Source: Caenorhabditis remanei
Lineage: Eukaryota > Nematoda > Chromadorea > Rhabditida > Rhabditidae
Direction: 5' to 3'
Assembly (NCBI RefSeq): GCF_010183535.1
Contig: NC_071330.1
Span: 815,217-879,216 of the forward strand
Length of the DNA: 64,000 nucleotides
In this document: positions 10,889-22,690 of the stretch, in pieces
How positions within the stretch are numbered: position 1 is the stretch's first letter
How the letters are laid out: each line of letters opens with the position of its first letter
Notes under the pieces: generated by a model
What the model saw: the letters and a program-made list of their open reading frames with translations, nothing else
Told to the model about the DNA's origin: nothing
Database searches by the model: none
Translations under genes and position numbers: made by a program

Positions 10889-11488
10889 TCTACCTAATTG
10901 ATGGAAAAAAACAAGTGTTTTGACTTAGAATCGATAAATTTGAATATCACAATAAAAGGCGAAAGAGAAAAGTGGAATGTGGGGGGAAAAAGTGAAATTT
11001 GAAAGGGTTACAGTAATTTAGGAATATGTTCAGTTCTAAATCTGGTAAAAGTCTCTGGGACGTTTCAAAACCGAGACGATTTGAAACCGACGATACTAAG
11101 CGTGTAGAAATATACTGAAATTGAACAAAAAATCCCTAAATTTCAGTATATTTTACACTTTTCGAATCGAAATCTCACAGTTTCGAAATGGGACGGTTTC
11201 TGCTGGTGGCCGAACTTTTTTCAGTTTGAATTTCTAGGCCGCCTGAGCGGAAAGTTCTTACAAGTCATTTGGACTCTAACTTTCATATTTTGCCTTGAAA
11301 AATAGAAAAAATGACGTGGAAGAATTACTCGCTGGCCTAGAAACACAAATTGCTGAAAATTCGCGTTTTGAGTCCTAAATCACCGAAAAACCGCATTTTT
11401 AAGTGAAAATTGGGTGGAAAAGGCACTGAAATTCAATAAAAATATACTAAAATCACTAAAAAAAACTACAAAAATTAACAAAATTGAA
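10889..11488. other. Intergenic, convergent 3' ends
   Basis: The stretch lies between two convergent genes. AATAAA at 10951 serves the upstream gene. An AAATATACTGAAATT / ATTTCAGTATATTTT inverted pair lies at about 11107-11155. A short inverted pair of CTAGGCC / GGCCTAG lies at 11231-11342. No gene is seen. Confidence 0.5.
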
Positions 11489-14465
11489 TTATTTCGCCTC
11501 CTCCTGTTCTCTCTTCTTTCTCTCTCTCTCCGCTTTCCACGTGGACCCGTCCAACTTGATCAATTCCAGCCAATCATCACAAATCAACTGATCGTTTGGA
11601 TCCTTCACACATCCCGTCAGAACCATCAACGCCTCGTCGTCTTTCACGTCGAATCCCTCACCGAGGAATGCGTCGATTTGCGCGCGAACCGCCACGAATT
11701 CACCGTTTTTCTGGAAGAAAGAACTGAAAATTTCGGAAAAATTGCAAAACTTTTAGAAAACGCGCTAATGGCGCCCCAGATCCTCTTTTTCATCATTTCC
11801 TAACAATATATGCGCCAAAGGTGCCCCAGTTGTCTCTCCGCGCTTAAAAAATTTTTTGTAAATTTCCGGATGTCCGGATATCCAAAGCTTTTTCAACTGT
11901 TGAAAATTTTAATTGTTAGAACGCGCAAACGGTGCGCCAGACCGTGTTTTCGGTATGTCTATCTGTCTGTCCGGATGTCCAGATGTCTCAACTATTTTTT
12001 CGGCGGTTTTTTCAAGTTGAGAAAAAGCGTCAAACGCGCGCCAGACTCTGAAAATTTGAGAAAAATCAGCATTTTTCACGCGTCAAACGCGCGCCAGACA
12101 GTCTTTTCGAAAAAATAACTTCTAAAAATCCATATTTTCAGAGAATTCTGACGAATTTGTTACATCTCGAAAAGCGCCAGAGGTGCCCCAGCTGTACAGA
12201 ATTGTGTGCTTCTCTGTGCCTGTCACTGTCTCTTTAAATTCAAAAAACGCGTCAAACGCGCGCCAGAATCTGAAAAATTGAGAAAAACTGCATTTTTCTG
12301 TAGAAAGATTGTTTTTGGAGTTTTTCACTTTTTGAAACGCGTCAAAGGCGCGCCAGCCTGAATTTTCAGAAAAAAATCACTTCAAATCGTTTTTTTTCAG
12401 AGAATTTTGGCAAGTTTTTATATCTCAAAAGGCGCCAGAGGTGCACCAGACTCCAAAACTTTTGACTGCAAAACTGCTAGAAAACGCGCTTAAGGCGCCC
12501 CAGATTCTCTTTTTCACCATTTTTAAAACAATATATGCGCCAAAGGTGCCCCAGTTGTCTCTCAGTGCTTTCAGCCTCGAAAAACGCGCCAAATGAGCGC
12601 CAGACGAACCTTAAACTCCTGAAATCGTCCCGACTTGTCATTTATCAGAAATCCTTCTCCATACTTTATGATATGACGCGGAAAATAGATCTCTCCGGGC
12701 TCTTTTCCCATTTTCGACGAGCTTCCCGTCTCCGTACGCGTCTCCAGGTCGTAGAAGACAAAGTGTTGGCTGGAAATGATTTTTTTTGTTTTTGGGCTCG
12801 AAATTTGCGATTTTTCATATAAAAATGGCAGAAAAATCCCGGAAAACCACCCACTTTGAGTACATATTCATTGGAAAATCGACGACGACAGCCACGAGTG
12901 TCTTCTCGTCGAGTGCACAAATACGTGAGAACGCTTCGCCGATTTTCGTCTCGGCGATCACTTCCCAACCGATTGGACAATCCAAATGGGCTCTGGAATT
13001 ATAGCAAAATTTTAGATTTGGAGTCGCGGAAAACGCGCTCCAATGGACTTTTTGGGGCGGGAAAATTTGGAAATTTTCGATTTTTAGCAATTTTCTTATT
13101 GAAAAACGCGTTTCAGTCAAATTTTGGCTGTAAATTCGTCCCTAAATGTCTGTCTGTGTGTCCGGATGTCCGTTAAGTATAGAGTTTTAAGATTTTTGGG
13201 ATCCAAAACAAGTTTTAAGCGGGAAAAATCGAATTTTTACTAGATTTTGAGAGTTTTTGTGTGTCTGTGTGTACGGATGTCCAGATGTCCGTTCTTTACC
13301 GATTTTCAGCAATTCCCGCAAATTTTTTCCCCATTTTTTCTCGCTTTTTCGTGTTTTTGAGCGAAATTTCTGAATTTTGTGTAATTTTTTTTTGAAAATT
13401 TGAGCTTTAGTCTGTTTCGATTCAAAAATTTACAATTTTTAGCAATTTTCTTATTGAAAAACGCGTTTCAGTCAAATTTTGGCTGTAAATTCGTCCCTAA
13501 ATGTCTGTATGTGTGTCCGGATGTCCGTTAAGTATAAACTTCGAGATTTTAGCGATCGAAACGGGTTTTAGGCGAGAAAAATTGAATTTTTACTAGATTT
13601 CGCGAGTTTTTGTGTGTCGGTGTGTCCGGATGTCCGTTTTCTTCCTATTTTCAGCGTTTTTCGCTGGTTTTTGATCGATTTTTTGGTTTTTATACAATTT
13701 TCACACTAAAAATTACCAATAGAGCGCATTTACTCACGTCATAATACAATTTTTGCGTTGTCCCTTCTCCACCTGCTTCACAATGTACATATCTCCTGCG
13801 TCGGTGATCGTCATGGAATTTACTGAAAATAAAAGAGTTATGGATGAAATTCGAAGTTTTTTAAGTGGATTTTGACAGATTTTCAGGTGAAAATTTTGCA
13901 TTTTCAGCAATTTTCAGCCAAAAATATCAAAATTTTCTGATTTTTCAGTCTAAAACTCACATAATCCATCGATAAACGACTCGTGGAGCACATCTCCATC
14001 GAGTGAAACAACTTTCAGATATGTCGTTTTGTCATCGTGCTCAGCTGATGTGTAGATTATCTGAAATTTTTTAATTTTTCAGAAAAAAAATTTTTTTTTA
14101 GGAAAAATTTTTTTTTTCAAGTTTCTTACCCGATTCTTGTATGAAACTACTTGTGGAAACGGGGCCATTTTTTTGAAGAATTTTTTGTCCTCATAAAGTG
14201 TTCGAAGCGATTTTCCGTCGAATTTGAAGAGACCTCCTTTTGATGCCACCTTAAATTCGGAAAAATTGGAAAAATCCATCAGTTTGGAGTGAAAAATCGT
14301 TAAAAACTCAATTTTTCACCTCAAAAACCTGTAAAAACGCACCCAAATATTGCTATCTTTGTCGTATGCAACATTATACGGAATTCGAGCACCTCTCGGC
14401 TCCAAATGAATCAACATCTCGTCGAATCGCTGATAATCACTCGTATCTGACGGTGCTTCAGTCAT
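11489..14465 (-). CDS. NHL-like beta-propeller protein, seven exons
   Basis: Exons (minus strand order) are 14343-14465, 14130-14249, 13961-14060, 13738-13822, 12855-12992, 12610-12769 and 11489-11710. All phases agree and the product is about 315 residues. The start [18 protein letters not shown] has no signal peptide. Repeated beta-blade-like segments follow: [68 protein letters not shown]. This pattern (position, D.D..IWV, G.L.KFDG) is that of NHL/SMP-type six-bladed propellers. The C-terminus is a charged helix ([13 protein letters not shown]). Function and partners cannot be read from sequence; it is probably cytosolic. Intron 4 holds a 355-bp duplication and intron 6 a cluster of GCGC motifs. 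Confidence 0.7.
11740..12600. repeat. Cluster of GACGCG...GGCGCGCCAG motifs (plus orientation)
   Basis: About a dozen copies close to ACGCGTCAAAGGCGCGCCAG, or the variants GCGCCAAAGGTGCCCCAG, recur every 40-110 bases in the last intron of the propeller gene. All point along the plus strand, that is, antisense to the gene. The tract from about 11770 to 11830 is repeated nearly exactly at 12490-12555. Confidence 0.7.
13081..13640. repeat. Direct duplication of about 355 bp with GTCCGGATGTCCG
   Basis: The stretch from TTTTTAGCAATTTTCTTATT through TGGCTGTAAATTCGTCCCTA and on to TGTGTGTCCGGATGTCCG occurs at about 13083-13270 and again, nearly identically, at about 13437-13630. It is intronic. Each unit contains two copies of the dispersed GTCCGGATGTCC motif. 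Confidence 0.7.
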
Positions 14466-16331
14466 TTTCGAGCTGAAATCGAAGAAAAATTAGAGAAATC
14501 GATGGAAAACAAAGAATTTTGCAAGATTTTAGCAAAAAAATGAAATAAAAGTTGAGAATTAAAGAAATCGCTGCGAGACCGATAAAAATTTTGAGACGAT
14601 GCGCCTTTAAAGATTACTGTATTTGTTTTTTGATTGTTTTGAAGCGATTTTTCAACGAAATAAACCGGTTTTAGTGTTAAAAATGAGAAAATATGCAGTT
14701 TTCAAAATGAAGATTTAATTTAAACAATAAATTTGAGCAAAAATTACACAAAATTTATTATTTTACAGTTTTGAACGTTTTTCAATTAAAAATATTATAA
14801 TCGTTGCGAAACCAAGAAAAGTTTCAAGACAATGTGCCTTTAAAGATTACTGTATGTTCTAATTTGGATTTTTGTTGTCATTTTAGTGTTAAAAATGGAA
14901 AAAATGTCATTTTTGAGTGTTAAATAAGTTTTCTCATTCAAAAATTGATAAAAATCACGCATTACGGTACTAAAGGTACGGTACTTATCTGAGTTATTGC
15001 TCAAATTTGTGTGAAAATTATCAAAAAAACAATGAAATTCTGTAAAATTTGTCGATTCTCATGGAAAAACTACCGTAAAGTTGGAAAAGTCATATTAAGC
15101 CCAAAATTGAACCTTTCAAAAATCTAAAACACCTCCAAAACCCAAAAACACCACATTTCACTGCAAAAAATCGATAAAACTACTCTTTCCATAACCCAAA
15201 AATGTAATATTTCACAAAAATCGTACAAACCAACCAGTAACCTCTCCGCCAAAACCAACCGGTTGTCACAATAGATGGCCGTTGACGGAAACCGATGTTT
15301 GGTCTTACGTCCCTTGGAGTTTTCTCTTCCACGGCCATCCCTAGTAGTGAGGGAGGTCTTATCGGCGGGTATAGAGACCAAAACAGGAGAGAGGTAGTAC
15401 AAGGACATTTCCTCCATTTCTCAATGACGAATAAACTAAAAAGTGTATGCAAATTTAGGAGAGGGGTCAGTCAAAAGCGACGAGATAGTACACAATTAGT
15501 GGAGGGTGGTCATAGAAAAAGGGGGCAGGCGATGAGTCAGCGGGAGGGTGAACATGTGTGCCCTTCGTCTTATTTAACCACCCGCCTGGTTTACACTGTT
15601 TCCGACATTTTTTGAAAAGAGTTTGAAACTTATTTCGAGTCAAAAATTGGCTTTTTCATTTGATTTTAAATACATGAAATTTTTAATTTTTACCCGAGAA
15701 AATTTCCTTTTTGCAAGAAAAAAACGCGTCAAAGGCGCGCCAGACTTTATGAACTTTTCCTTTTTCTCTACTGAAGTTGAAATTTTTTAGTTTGAAAAAT
15801 ATGCGTCAAAGGCGCGCCTGACGGAGAAACACTGTATCAGGCGTACCTTAAGCGCTTGTGTCAAGTGTCGCACCTTTAGCGCGCTTGAAATCTGAATATT
15901 TTGGCTTTTACCAGAATTGTCAAAAATCGGGCTGAATTAAAAAATAGGTACCTATTTTTAACAATTTTTTTTGAAATTTTTCGAAAATTCAGGGTAAAAG
16001 TGCTTAAATTATCATACATGTACATCTTCTAATAGAATTTTGCGTTTTCTGTCGAAAACTTGATTTTTTCAACAAAAAAATCACATTTTGGTTCAAATCG
16101 GAGAAGAGTGCGTCATTGGTGCGCCAGATCGAGAGCTTCCAATTTGTCTGGCGCACCCTCGACGCGTTTTTATAGCTCTAAACTGAACACGCATCGAAGG
16201 GGCAAGGCCTGGCGCTCCTTTGACGCGTCGCATCATTTTTGCTACCGTAACCTCCCTTTTTTGTTCTTTTAATAGAGCATATCTGCATTTTTGCATTAAA
16301 TTCCAATTTCCAGCTCACTCTTCTCCCAAAA
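14466..16331. other. Intergenic between divergent genes, with repeats
   Basis: No gene is seen. Two related units containing CTTTAAAGATTACTGTAT lie near 14605 and 14848. Five copies of the GACGCG/GGCGCGCC motif lie at 15720-16230, in both orientations. TTCGTCTTATTTAACCACCC at about 15567-15586 looks AT-box-like but has no clear transcript after it. The acceptor TTTCCAG ending at 16313 probably receives the spliced leader of the PDZ gene. Confidence 0.5.
15720..16230. repeat. GACGCG/GGCGCGCC motif cluster, both orientations
   Basis: Plus-orientation copies lie near 15723, 15802 and 16109; reversed copies near 16148 and 16208. The last three bracket the region directly upstream of the PDZ gene. 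Confidence 0.6.
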
Positions 16332-17635
16332 ATGACAGCTTACGGTCACATGCCGGGAGAGGCTATCGAATGTTTGTCGATTGCCGTCGAACTACACAAA
16401 CAGGAAGTCATCGACGCCCACGGCCAGCTGACGATTCGTGTCGGATTCAAAATAGGCGGAGGAATTGATCAGGATCCGTCGAAGGCGCCGTTCAAGTATC
16501 CGGATGCTGGCGTTTATATTACTAATGTGGAGCCGGGGTCACCGGCGGAGGCAGCTGGACTCAGGAAGCATGATAAGATATTACAGGTGGGTCTTTTTTG
16601 AAGAAAAACTGATTTTATATGTTCTCCATAGTTTCCATACTTGTCACTGGCCGGGGTGAAGCGATTTTTTCCCGAAAAACATGTTTTTTAAACCGTAATT
16701 TTTGAAAAAGAGTTTTTGGGGGATTTGAGCTGACGAATTCACCGTCAAATGACAAGTATGATAGTTTCACATTAAAAATTTCAATGAATTCGGCTGAAAA
16801 TTATTTAAAAAAAAAGCTAACTTCAGCTGGAGCACACTTGCATTCTAACACGTAATAGTATTAGCAATTTACGCCGTAAATCGACACAGAAAACAATTTT
16901 CTGTGAGAAAATTTAAATGATTTGTCATCATAATGTACCTTTTTTTGACATTTTCGACTTGAAAATGATTTAAGATTTAAAAATCGAGAACAACTGGAAC
17001 ATTATTTCTCAGTATAACCTGAAACTTAGTTAAGCTCCGCCCACATTTAGGCCACACTCATTCACACTGAAATCGCGACGAAAGAACAAGCGAAACTAAG
17101 TTTTTTTCCGGAAATTTCGATATTTTCCCCCGTTTTTCGGTATTTCGTCAGAACATTCTCAAAACGAAACCATGCCGCTGAACTGCGGAAATGGGCGGAA
17201 CCTATTTACGCCCACTTTTGCAACATTGCCGCTTAGTTGCACACGCTGAAACCGTGTCCTAATGGAATGTAGTGATAATCAATGTTTCGCCTCCAGAACA
17301 GGAACCCGTAAAAGCAGTTTGAAGGGATCTGGCACGAAAGATGTGTCACGGTTACTGTTTTTTGGGGGCGGACCCTAAAATTCAAATCAAAATCTGAAGA
17401 AGTCTGCAGGCACTCAGACATCAAGACACCCTAGGTCTATCCACCTGTATGTCCGTTTGTCCAGATGTCCACCGGACCATCTCCAAAATTCTCAAAAAAA
17501 TTTCTCCATTTTCAGGTGAACGGCGCCGATTTCACTATGATGACTCACGACCGTGCCGTCAAATTCATCAAACAATCGAATGTGCTCCATATGCTTGTCG
17601 CTCGTGCCGACCTACCACCAGTCAGTCTTCATTAG
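16332..17635 (+). CDS. PDZ-domain protein, TAX1BP3 (TIP-1) orthologue
   Basis: Exons are 16332-16586 and 17516-17635 (both phase 0), giving 124 residues, the same length as human TAX1BP3/TIP-1 as I recall it. Nearly the whole protein is one PDZ domain. The ligand loop region GFKIGGGIDQDPSKAP is at about residues 40-55, followed by YITNVEPGSPAEAAGLRKHD and ILQVNGADFTMMTHDRAVKF, a classical PDZ core. TIP-1 proteins are stand-alone PDZ proteins that bind C-terminal motifs of partners such as beta-catenin and Rho effectors, and act as scaffold antagonists in the cytosol. The start follows a spliced-leader-type acceptor at 16313. The single intron contains a complete hAT-like MITE (16636-16760). 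Confidence 0.9.
16636..16760. mobile_element. hAT-like MITE, GGCCCG family, short copy
   Basis: Termini are CATACTTGTCA and TGACAAGTATG, with the perfect 8-bp duplication ATAGTTTC at 16628-16635 and 16761-16768. Only one GGCCGGGGTGAAGCG block remains beside the left end. The interior resembles part of the 61773-62129 copy (GAAGCGATTTTTTCCC, TTTTTGAAAAAG). It is intronic. Confidence 0.8.
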
Positions 17636-17841
17636 AAGCCACGCCCCCGAAAAATTTCTCAATTTTGATAACTCACGCATTTCTGAAACCTCCTTGCCTC
17701 TTCACATCTTAATTCGTGTAATATAAAAATCGCGTCAAAGGTACGCCAGATAACAACACCACAAACAAATTTATTCTAATTTCCAAGAGAGAGAGAGAGA
17801 GAATGATTGGAGAGACGCAGAGAAACGAGATTTTGTGAAAA

Positions 17842-18170
17842 TTAAACAAAGAACGGGCGGAACCGAACGGCATCCACCGGAAGGCAGATGTACTTTCCGT
17901 CGATGAGTTGGCACACGACGTCAGAGTTGTCTTCTGAAAAAAACAGTGAGCTGAGGCAAACACGCTCCATTGAGAATACCACCTACCCGTCATCATTGAT
18001 CCTTGACCGTTCATATTCGAATCCATCGATCGTTTACCGTAACGTGGCAGCACCGCACGACCGTAACGTGACAGGAGTGCTGGCCGCTTCTCGGGCTTCT
18101 CAGGCTCCTGGCACACTGCCAACGCGACGATTAAAGCCAGAATGAGGAGAATTGGGACCCTTGTGAGCAT
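17842..18170 (-). CDS. lury-1: Luqin-type RYamide neuropeptide precursor
   Basis: Exons are 17987-18170 and 17842-17933 (phase 1 join), giving 91 residues. MLTRVPILLILALIVALAVC is a clear signal peptide. After EKPEKR comes PALLSRY-G-R and then AVLPRY-G-KR: two peptides, each followed by the amidation glycine and basic cleavage sites. These would be released as PALLSRYamide and AVLPRYamide, the two LURY-1 peptides of C. elegans. The C-terminal exon has the paired cysteines of luqin/RYamide precursors (VVCQLIDGKYICLP). Luqin peptides are secreted and act on RYamide-type GPCRs; in C. elegans LURY-1 links feeding with egg laying. A TTTATT at 17770 gives a polyadenylation signal on the minus strand. 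Confidence 0.92.
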
Positions 18171-19134
18171 AGTTGGTTTTGAGATCTGAAGTGTGATAAA
18201 TGAAAAATGAGACAAAAAGTCATAAGAAGGAAAAAACGAGATCGTGGGAACTACTTATGAAATAACGTATGACCGGGTCTTGAGGTGATGAGTGGCTTTA
18301 AGGAGTGAGTAAGAAAAATTTTCAAAGAAAACCTGCTAGAAATTACAGAGTAACCTGTCTAATAAGTACTGAGCATTTCTCGGTGCAACGAAAAATATGA
18401 GCAATCAGAAATTATGAACTCGTGAGAACTTTTCTGAAATTATTATATGTGTGGAAATTGGAAAAGGGGGTACGTCATCTAGTGTGGTCTCAGTTTTTGG
18501 GTTTTTTGAACTTTTCTAGACAGAATCAGGTGGTTATCACAGAAAACGTCGGAAAGATGTTAGACGGTTTCAAAACTTGGTTGTCAAGTAGTTAAAGTCT
18601 CGAGCTTCATTTTATAGAGAACAGCTTTTCATTAAAATGCATACTTACAAACCGGACCGCTGCATAACTTGCTTCAAACTCAGTATTATGAGCTGAAAAA
18701 TACTCCAAAATGTACACCACCGTGAATAGCTATCCGGTCCGATTCATATCACTGGCATAGATCTCGCCGAGATCTATATTTTGGTATCGTAACATTGATT
18801 TTGAAGCAAGGCAGGTATCTTTTTTAGTAGAAGGCTCCCTAGACAGTTACAGAATAATACGTGGAGGTGGAGTTGCCCCAGAATTTTCTTAAAACGACAG
18901 TAAAACCTAGGCTATGATCTCAGGAAACGTCTCAAATCCGTCTCAAAGTTTTATAGTTGACAACATTTTTGTTAAAATTGTCATCAGAGAAATATCGCAC
19001 TTGGAAGGTGGGTATCCAGTCAGCAAGGTACTACAGTATGCCTGGTAGTGATTGTACAAAATAGTTGCCAATATCGTTATCACGACTATTATCGGTGTAA
19101 AGCTCAGGTTTAGAAGAATGGGTTCAGTTTAGAT

Positions 19135-19351
19135 CATACTTGCAGCCGGGCCGTGATTCACTGTTCACGGCCCGGCCACTAAATGGATTGTACTGCGGCT
19201 CTCATTTCACTCACAGTGACAATGAAAATAGATTTGAGTAGAGCTCACCGAGATCTACAATTTGATAGGTTGATCGACTCCTAATTTTCATTTGGAGGCG
19301 AGTTATTCTAAAGCCCGCTCACGGCTCGGACTCGGCCCGGTTGCAAGTATG
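19135..19351. mobile_element. hAT-like MITE, GGCCCG family
   Basis: Termini are CATACTTGCAG and TTGCAAGTATG, with the perfect 8-bp duplication GTTTAGAT at 19127-19134 and 19352-19359. CCGGGCCGTGATTCAC and CACGGCCCGGCC lie inside the left end, and CGGACTCGGCCCGG inside the right. Confidence 0.8.
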
Positions 19352-20979
19352 GTTTAGATCACTTTAAAATATAACTCACTAGGAAATGACCGTACATAAT
19401 AATCAGTTACAAATGTGAAGTTTTAGAAAAAAAAGTTCAATAAGATTTGCAACCAAGAAGCATCTTTCAGTAGCATGACAATGTTAGAATGTCTTTTCGT
19501 CTCGAGACTTTTCTAAATACAGTCCATAGACTACATTTGTTTAGGGAAGGCTGAAAAGTGGATAACTACAAACATGGTAGTCTAGGCAAGCTACAAACTA
19601 CAGGCCTGTTATCAGAAATGAATCTAGGGTACTATAGGATACTGTAACACCCTGGTATAAGAATTCTCGAACTGAGAGATACCCCCTGTCAACTTTAAGA
19701 TCATTCAAAATATCTAGAATGACGAATACCCCAAACGTTTCCGTCCCATTTCCCTTTCTTTTCAAAGAAAAATTAAACAAGAAGAAATAAAACCAAATGA
19801 ACCGAAACAAAAATGCTCCTTAGACCCATCCCGTCCGCCTCTTTTAAACCCAAAACCTAAACCCCTCCCCCTCCTCCTCCGACCATAAATTTGATACCCA
19901 ATTTGTCGGTCTAAATTGTCGCTCTAAATATCAAATCACCATTCGAACAAAGGATTTCCGAGAAAAGAGAAAGAACTGTGGGAAAGAAGTGGTTTTGAAC
20001 ATCTCGAATTTCACATTTGGAAAATGTCTTCGTAACGTCACAACGCCTTCTGAATCCAAAAAATTTCATTTTGAAATTAAAAAAAAACAATCGAGACTAG
20101 ACGGTGTTATTCACAAAAAGAGATTAATTAGAACACATAGCAAAAAATATTGGAAATTATTATTATTTTGGACCACGGTGGGTGGTCAAAGGGGGGAATC
20201 TTGACACGCGATGACGGATGGAGACAAGGAATTGTGTTCTTGGTCCCGTTGGGATAAACAGGAGAGGTCAAGACTAGACAAATTCATGTCTGATCTGGGC
20301 AAGGCTGTTGTACGGCCGGCCCAAAAAAGTTTTGGCACCAGTGGGAGCGAACCCTGGTGGTCAGACTGGTACCAAAAAGTTAAAAGTATATCAAGTCGTG
20401 TTTTCAAGTATATCTCTAGGAAGCCGCGGCCCTTCACGGCCGGCCGCGAATACTGAATGCCTTAGATCTGTGTGTACGTTTGTACGGATGTCTAGGGGGA
20501 GAATTACGTAAGAATGTACTAAAAGATTTTAATGTCTGTCTGTGTGCCTGTCCAAGTGTCCGCAAAAAGTGGAAATCGGCGCTTGAGAAACAACCAGCGT
20601 TTCTTAAATTACTTTTGGTTTCAAAATCTTGTTTTGGAGCGAAAAATCAATTTGCAACGCGCCAAAGGTCTTTTGTCCAGATGTCCAGATTCACAATCTA
20701 GAATCCCTGAAAATGTCAAACTTTTTTTACTCAGTGTGTGCTGTTTAAAGAAGTTTCCCGCACCAAGTTTCTCCCCCATTTGTGGGGTCTCATAAAATTT
20801 CATACGGTAGCTCAAAAACGCATAGCAAACAAGTTTTCATACAGTATACAAAAATTACTCCACCAGGCGTTAAAAAACAAAACAAAAACTGTCCAGATGA
20901 CCGATTTTTCAGAGAAACCCTCAAAACGCGTTTACGGAACGCCAGTCTAGTCTAGACCTCAAAAACTTGGATTCAATAT

Positions 20980-21117
20980 TAGCTCGGCGCAGTTCTTACA
21001 ACTCCGCTCCACCGAAATCCTCTTGAAAAATATCTATTTTTCTTCTCTGAGTTTCTCAATTTCGCACACAATTTTCTCCGGTTTCGGTAGAGCGCAGTTG
21101 CAAGAATCGTGTCGTGC
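20980..21117. mobile_element. Short MITE with TCTTACAACTNCGCTC arms
   Basis: The left end TATTAGCTCGGCGCAGTTCT continues into TACAACTCCGCTCCACCGAA. The right end is the inverted equivalent (TTTCGGTAGAGCGCAGTTGC ... GTCGTGCTAATA). The arms enclose a pyrimidine-rich middle. Related copies lie near 4488, 39440-39595, 41745-41855, 43868-43988, 44238-44282 and 61485-61600. Confidence 0.65.
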
Positions 21118-21544
21118 TAATAGCACCCAACAGAAAGCTCTGACCGGGAAAAAAACACAAAGTGACCACCTAAAGGGATGAATGATGATGGATTCTTAGT
21201 GTTATTATATACATATCTGTGTGTGTGTGTGTGTGTGAGCATTTGCAAGTCAATTTCTTTCTTTCAAAAAAAATGAGATAGGTGAGGGGAGGGGACTTCA
21301 AAACAACCAAAAAAACAAGAGGAAAAAATGGGTGACGTGGAAAACCGGGAAAAGAAAGAAAAGGAAAGGATGAGGACATCGGAAGTGGAAAATTATGAAA
21401 AAAGTGGAGGAGGAGGAACTTTTTTGCAGAAGAGTTGAAGAGAATAAATCAAGGTTTGCAGCAAGAAATAGGTATTTTCCTACAAGATCTTCTGATCTAC
21501 TCTGTTCCTGAGCTGTGCGGAAGTAAAGACGGAAGTATGAAGTA

Positions 21545-21820
21545 CAGTATGAAACGGCAATTAGACAAAGTTAATTAGTTGTATTAGATGTATCCACTAC
21601 CCTTCGAGCATAGAAAATTCCAAGATTTTACTTATCTCGTACCAGTGACCAGAATTGTTTCCACTTCCGACTTCGGACTTCCATGTGTCAAATTCAACTG
21701 CTTTTTTTAGGTCCACTGGCACAAGAAAAGGGGATTTTTTATGCTCGAACGGTAGTAAGGGTATCTTCAATACAACTAATTAACTCTGTCTAATTGCCGT
21801 CAGTTTCATATTGTGAAAAA
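21545..21820. repeat. Inverted repeat in intergenic DNA
   Basis: AGTATGAAACGGCAATTAGA...AGTTAATTAGTTGTATT...CCCTTCGAGCATA at 21545-21615 is matched inverted at 21740-21820 (TATGCTCGAACGG, AATACAACTAATTAACT, TCTAATTGCCGT). It is probably a MITE. Confidence 0.6.
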
Positions 21821-22690
21821 TAATTTCACTTATACAATAGAAACTCTGAAAGCGCCCAAAAGAATACGTAGCAGATTTCATTATTCCGCGGGAAGAGGAC
21901 TTTTTTATATTTTTTAAAATCCAACGGAGAGTGGACACTAAAGCTAATTTAAAGTGACATTTCTCTTTCGGTTCTGTTTAAAAAAAATCAGATGACGTGA
22001 AGTTGATCTGAAAGATTTGCAGATGGTTCGGAGTACAAAATTTCAATTTTATGACCACCGTGGTTTTCATGGTTCATATCTCGAGAGAATGTGAGTTTTT
22101 GTCTTGGCGTGTGGATTTACGAGTAGACTTGGATCATATGTAGAATTACGCGAGAAAAATAATGAAGATTTATTGCTAAGCCGTGTAGATTTACGGTACA
22201 CTTTTGTAGATATAGGACAGCGGGACTGTGCAGATTTACAGTAAAGTTGTGTAGATTTACGGGCAAGTGGTGTTGATAGTGCAACGGAAACGAGCCGTGT
22301 AGTCCTCTCGGAAGATATTTCTGTTCAATTCCTGATTTGCAACAAATTAACAATACTCTTGAATGTTCTATCCATTGTGAATCATCGTTGAAGGAAGTCG
22401 TGAAATCAAGTGTTGACGTAAAAGTTCAGTGTATTGTGGCACCCCTTGCCATAACTAGCGTCTAAATGAGCCGATTTCATAAAACCTATCGCTAATCGAT
22501 TGCTAAGCCAGCAACTCAAACAAATAACATAAACTACATCTGCTTCAGTTTCTCACGGTGTACTACGTCATCTCCTGTCCAACCCCATTCATTATTTGCC
22601 CATTTACCTAGGATTTTATCTAATCAACCTGTGTGTGTGTGGACAAGGACCAGTCTTCCATCATTCACTTACTCCATTTGGTCGGTTGTC

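Larger units (their letters stand above)
18171..22690. other. Long gene-free stretch with scattered elements
   Basis: No coherent exon chain is seen on either strand. The stretch contains a degenerate GGCCCG-type end at about 18638, a full element at 19135-19351, and a GGCCGGCC-flanked palindromic tract at about 20310-20450. It also has GTCCGGATGTCC motifs near 20470 and 20533, a MITE at 20980-21117, a GT microsatellite at about 21219-21237, an inverted repeat at 21545-21820, and three TGTAGATTTACGG-like units at 22110-22265. The last 200 bp are duplicated upstream of the second F-box gene and are probably promoter. Confidence 0.5.

Noticed and set aside
15124..15452. Minus-strand frames near 15.3 kb
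   Set aside because: No splice continuation, no motif, and overlapping frames in competing phases.
22117..22353. Minus-strand frame with NLHxxxVNLH repeats
   Set aside because: It is a translation of tandem TGTAGATTTACGG-like units, not a protein.
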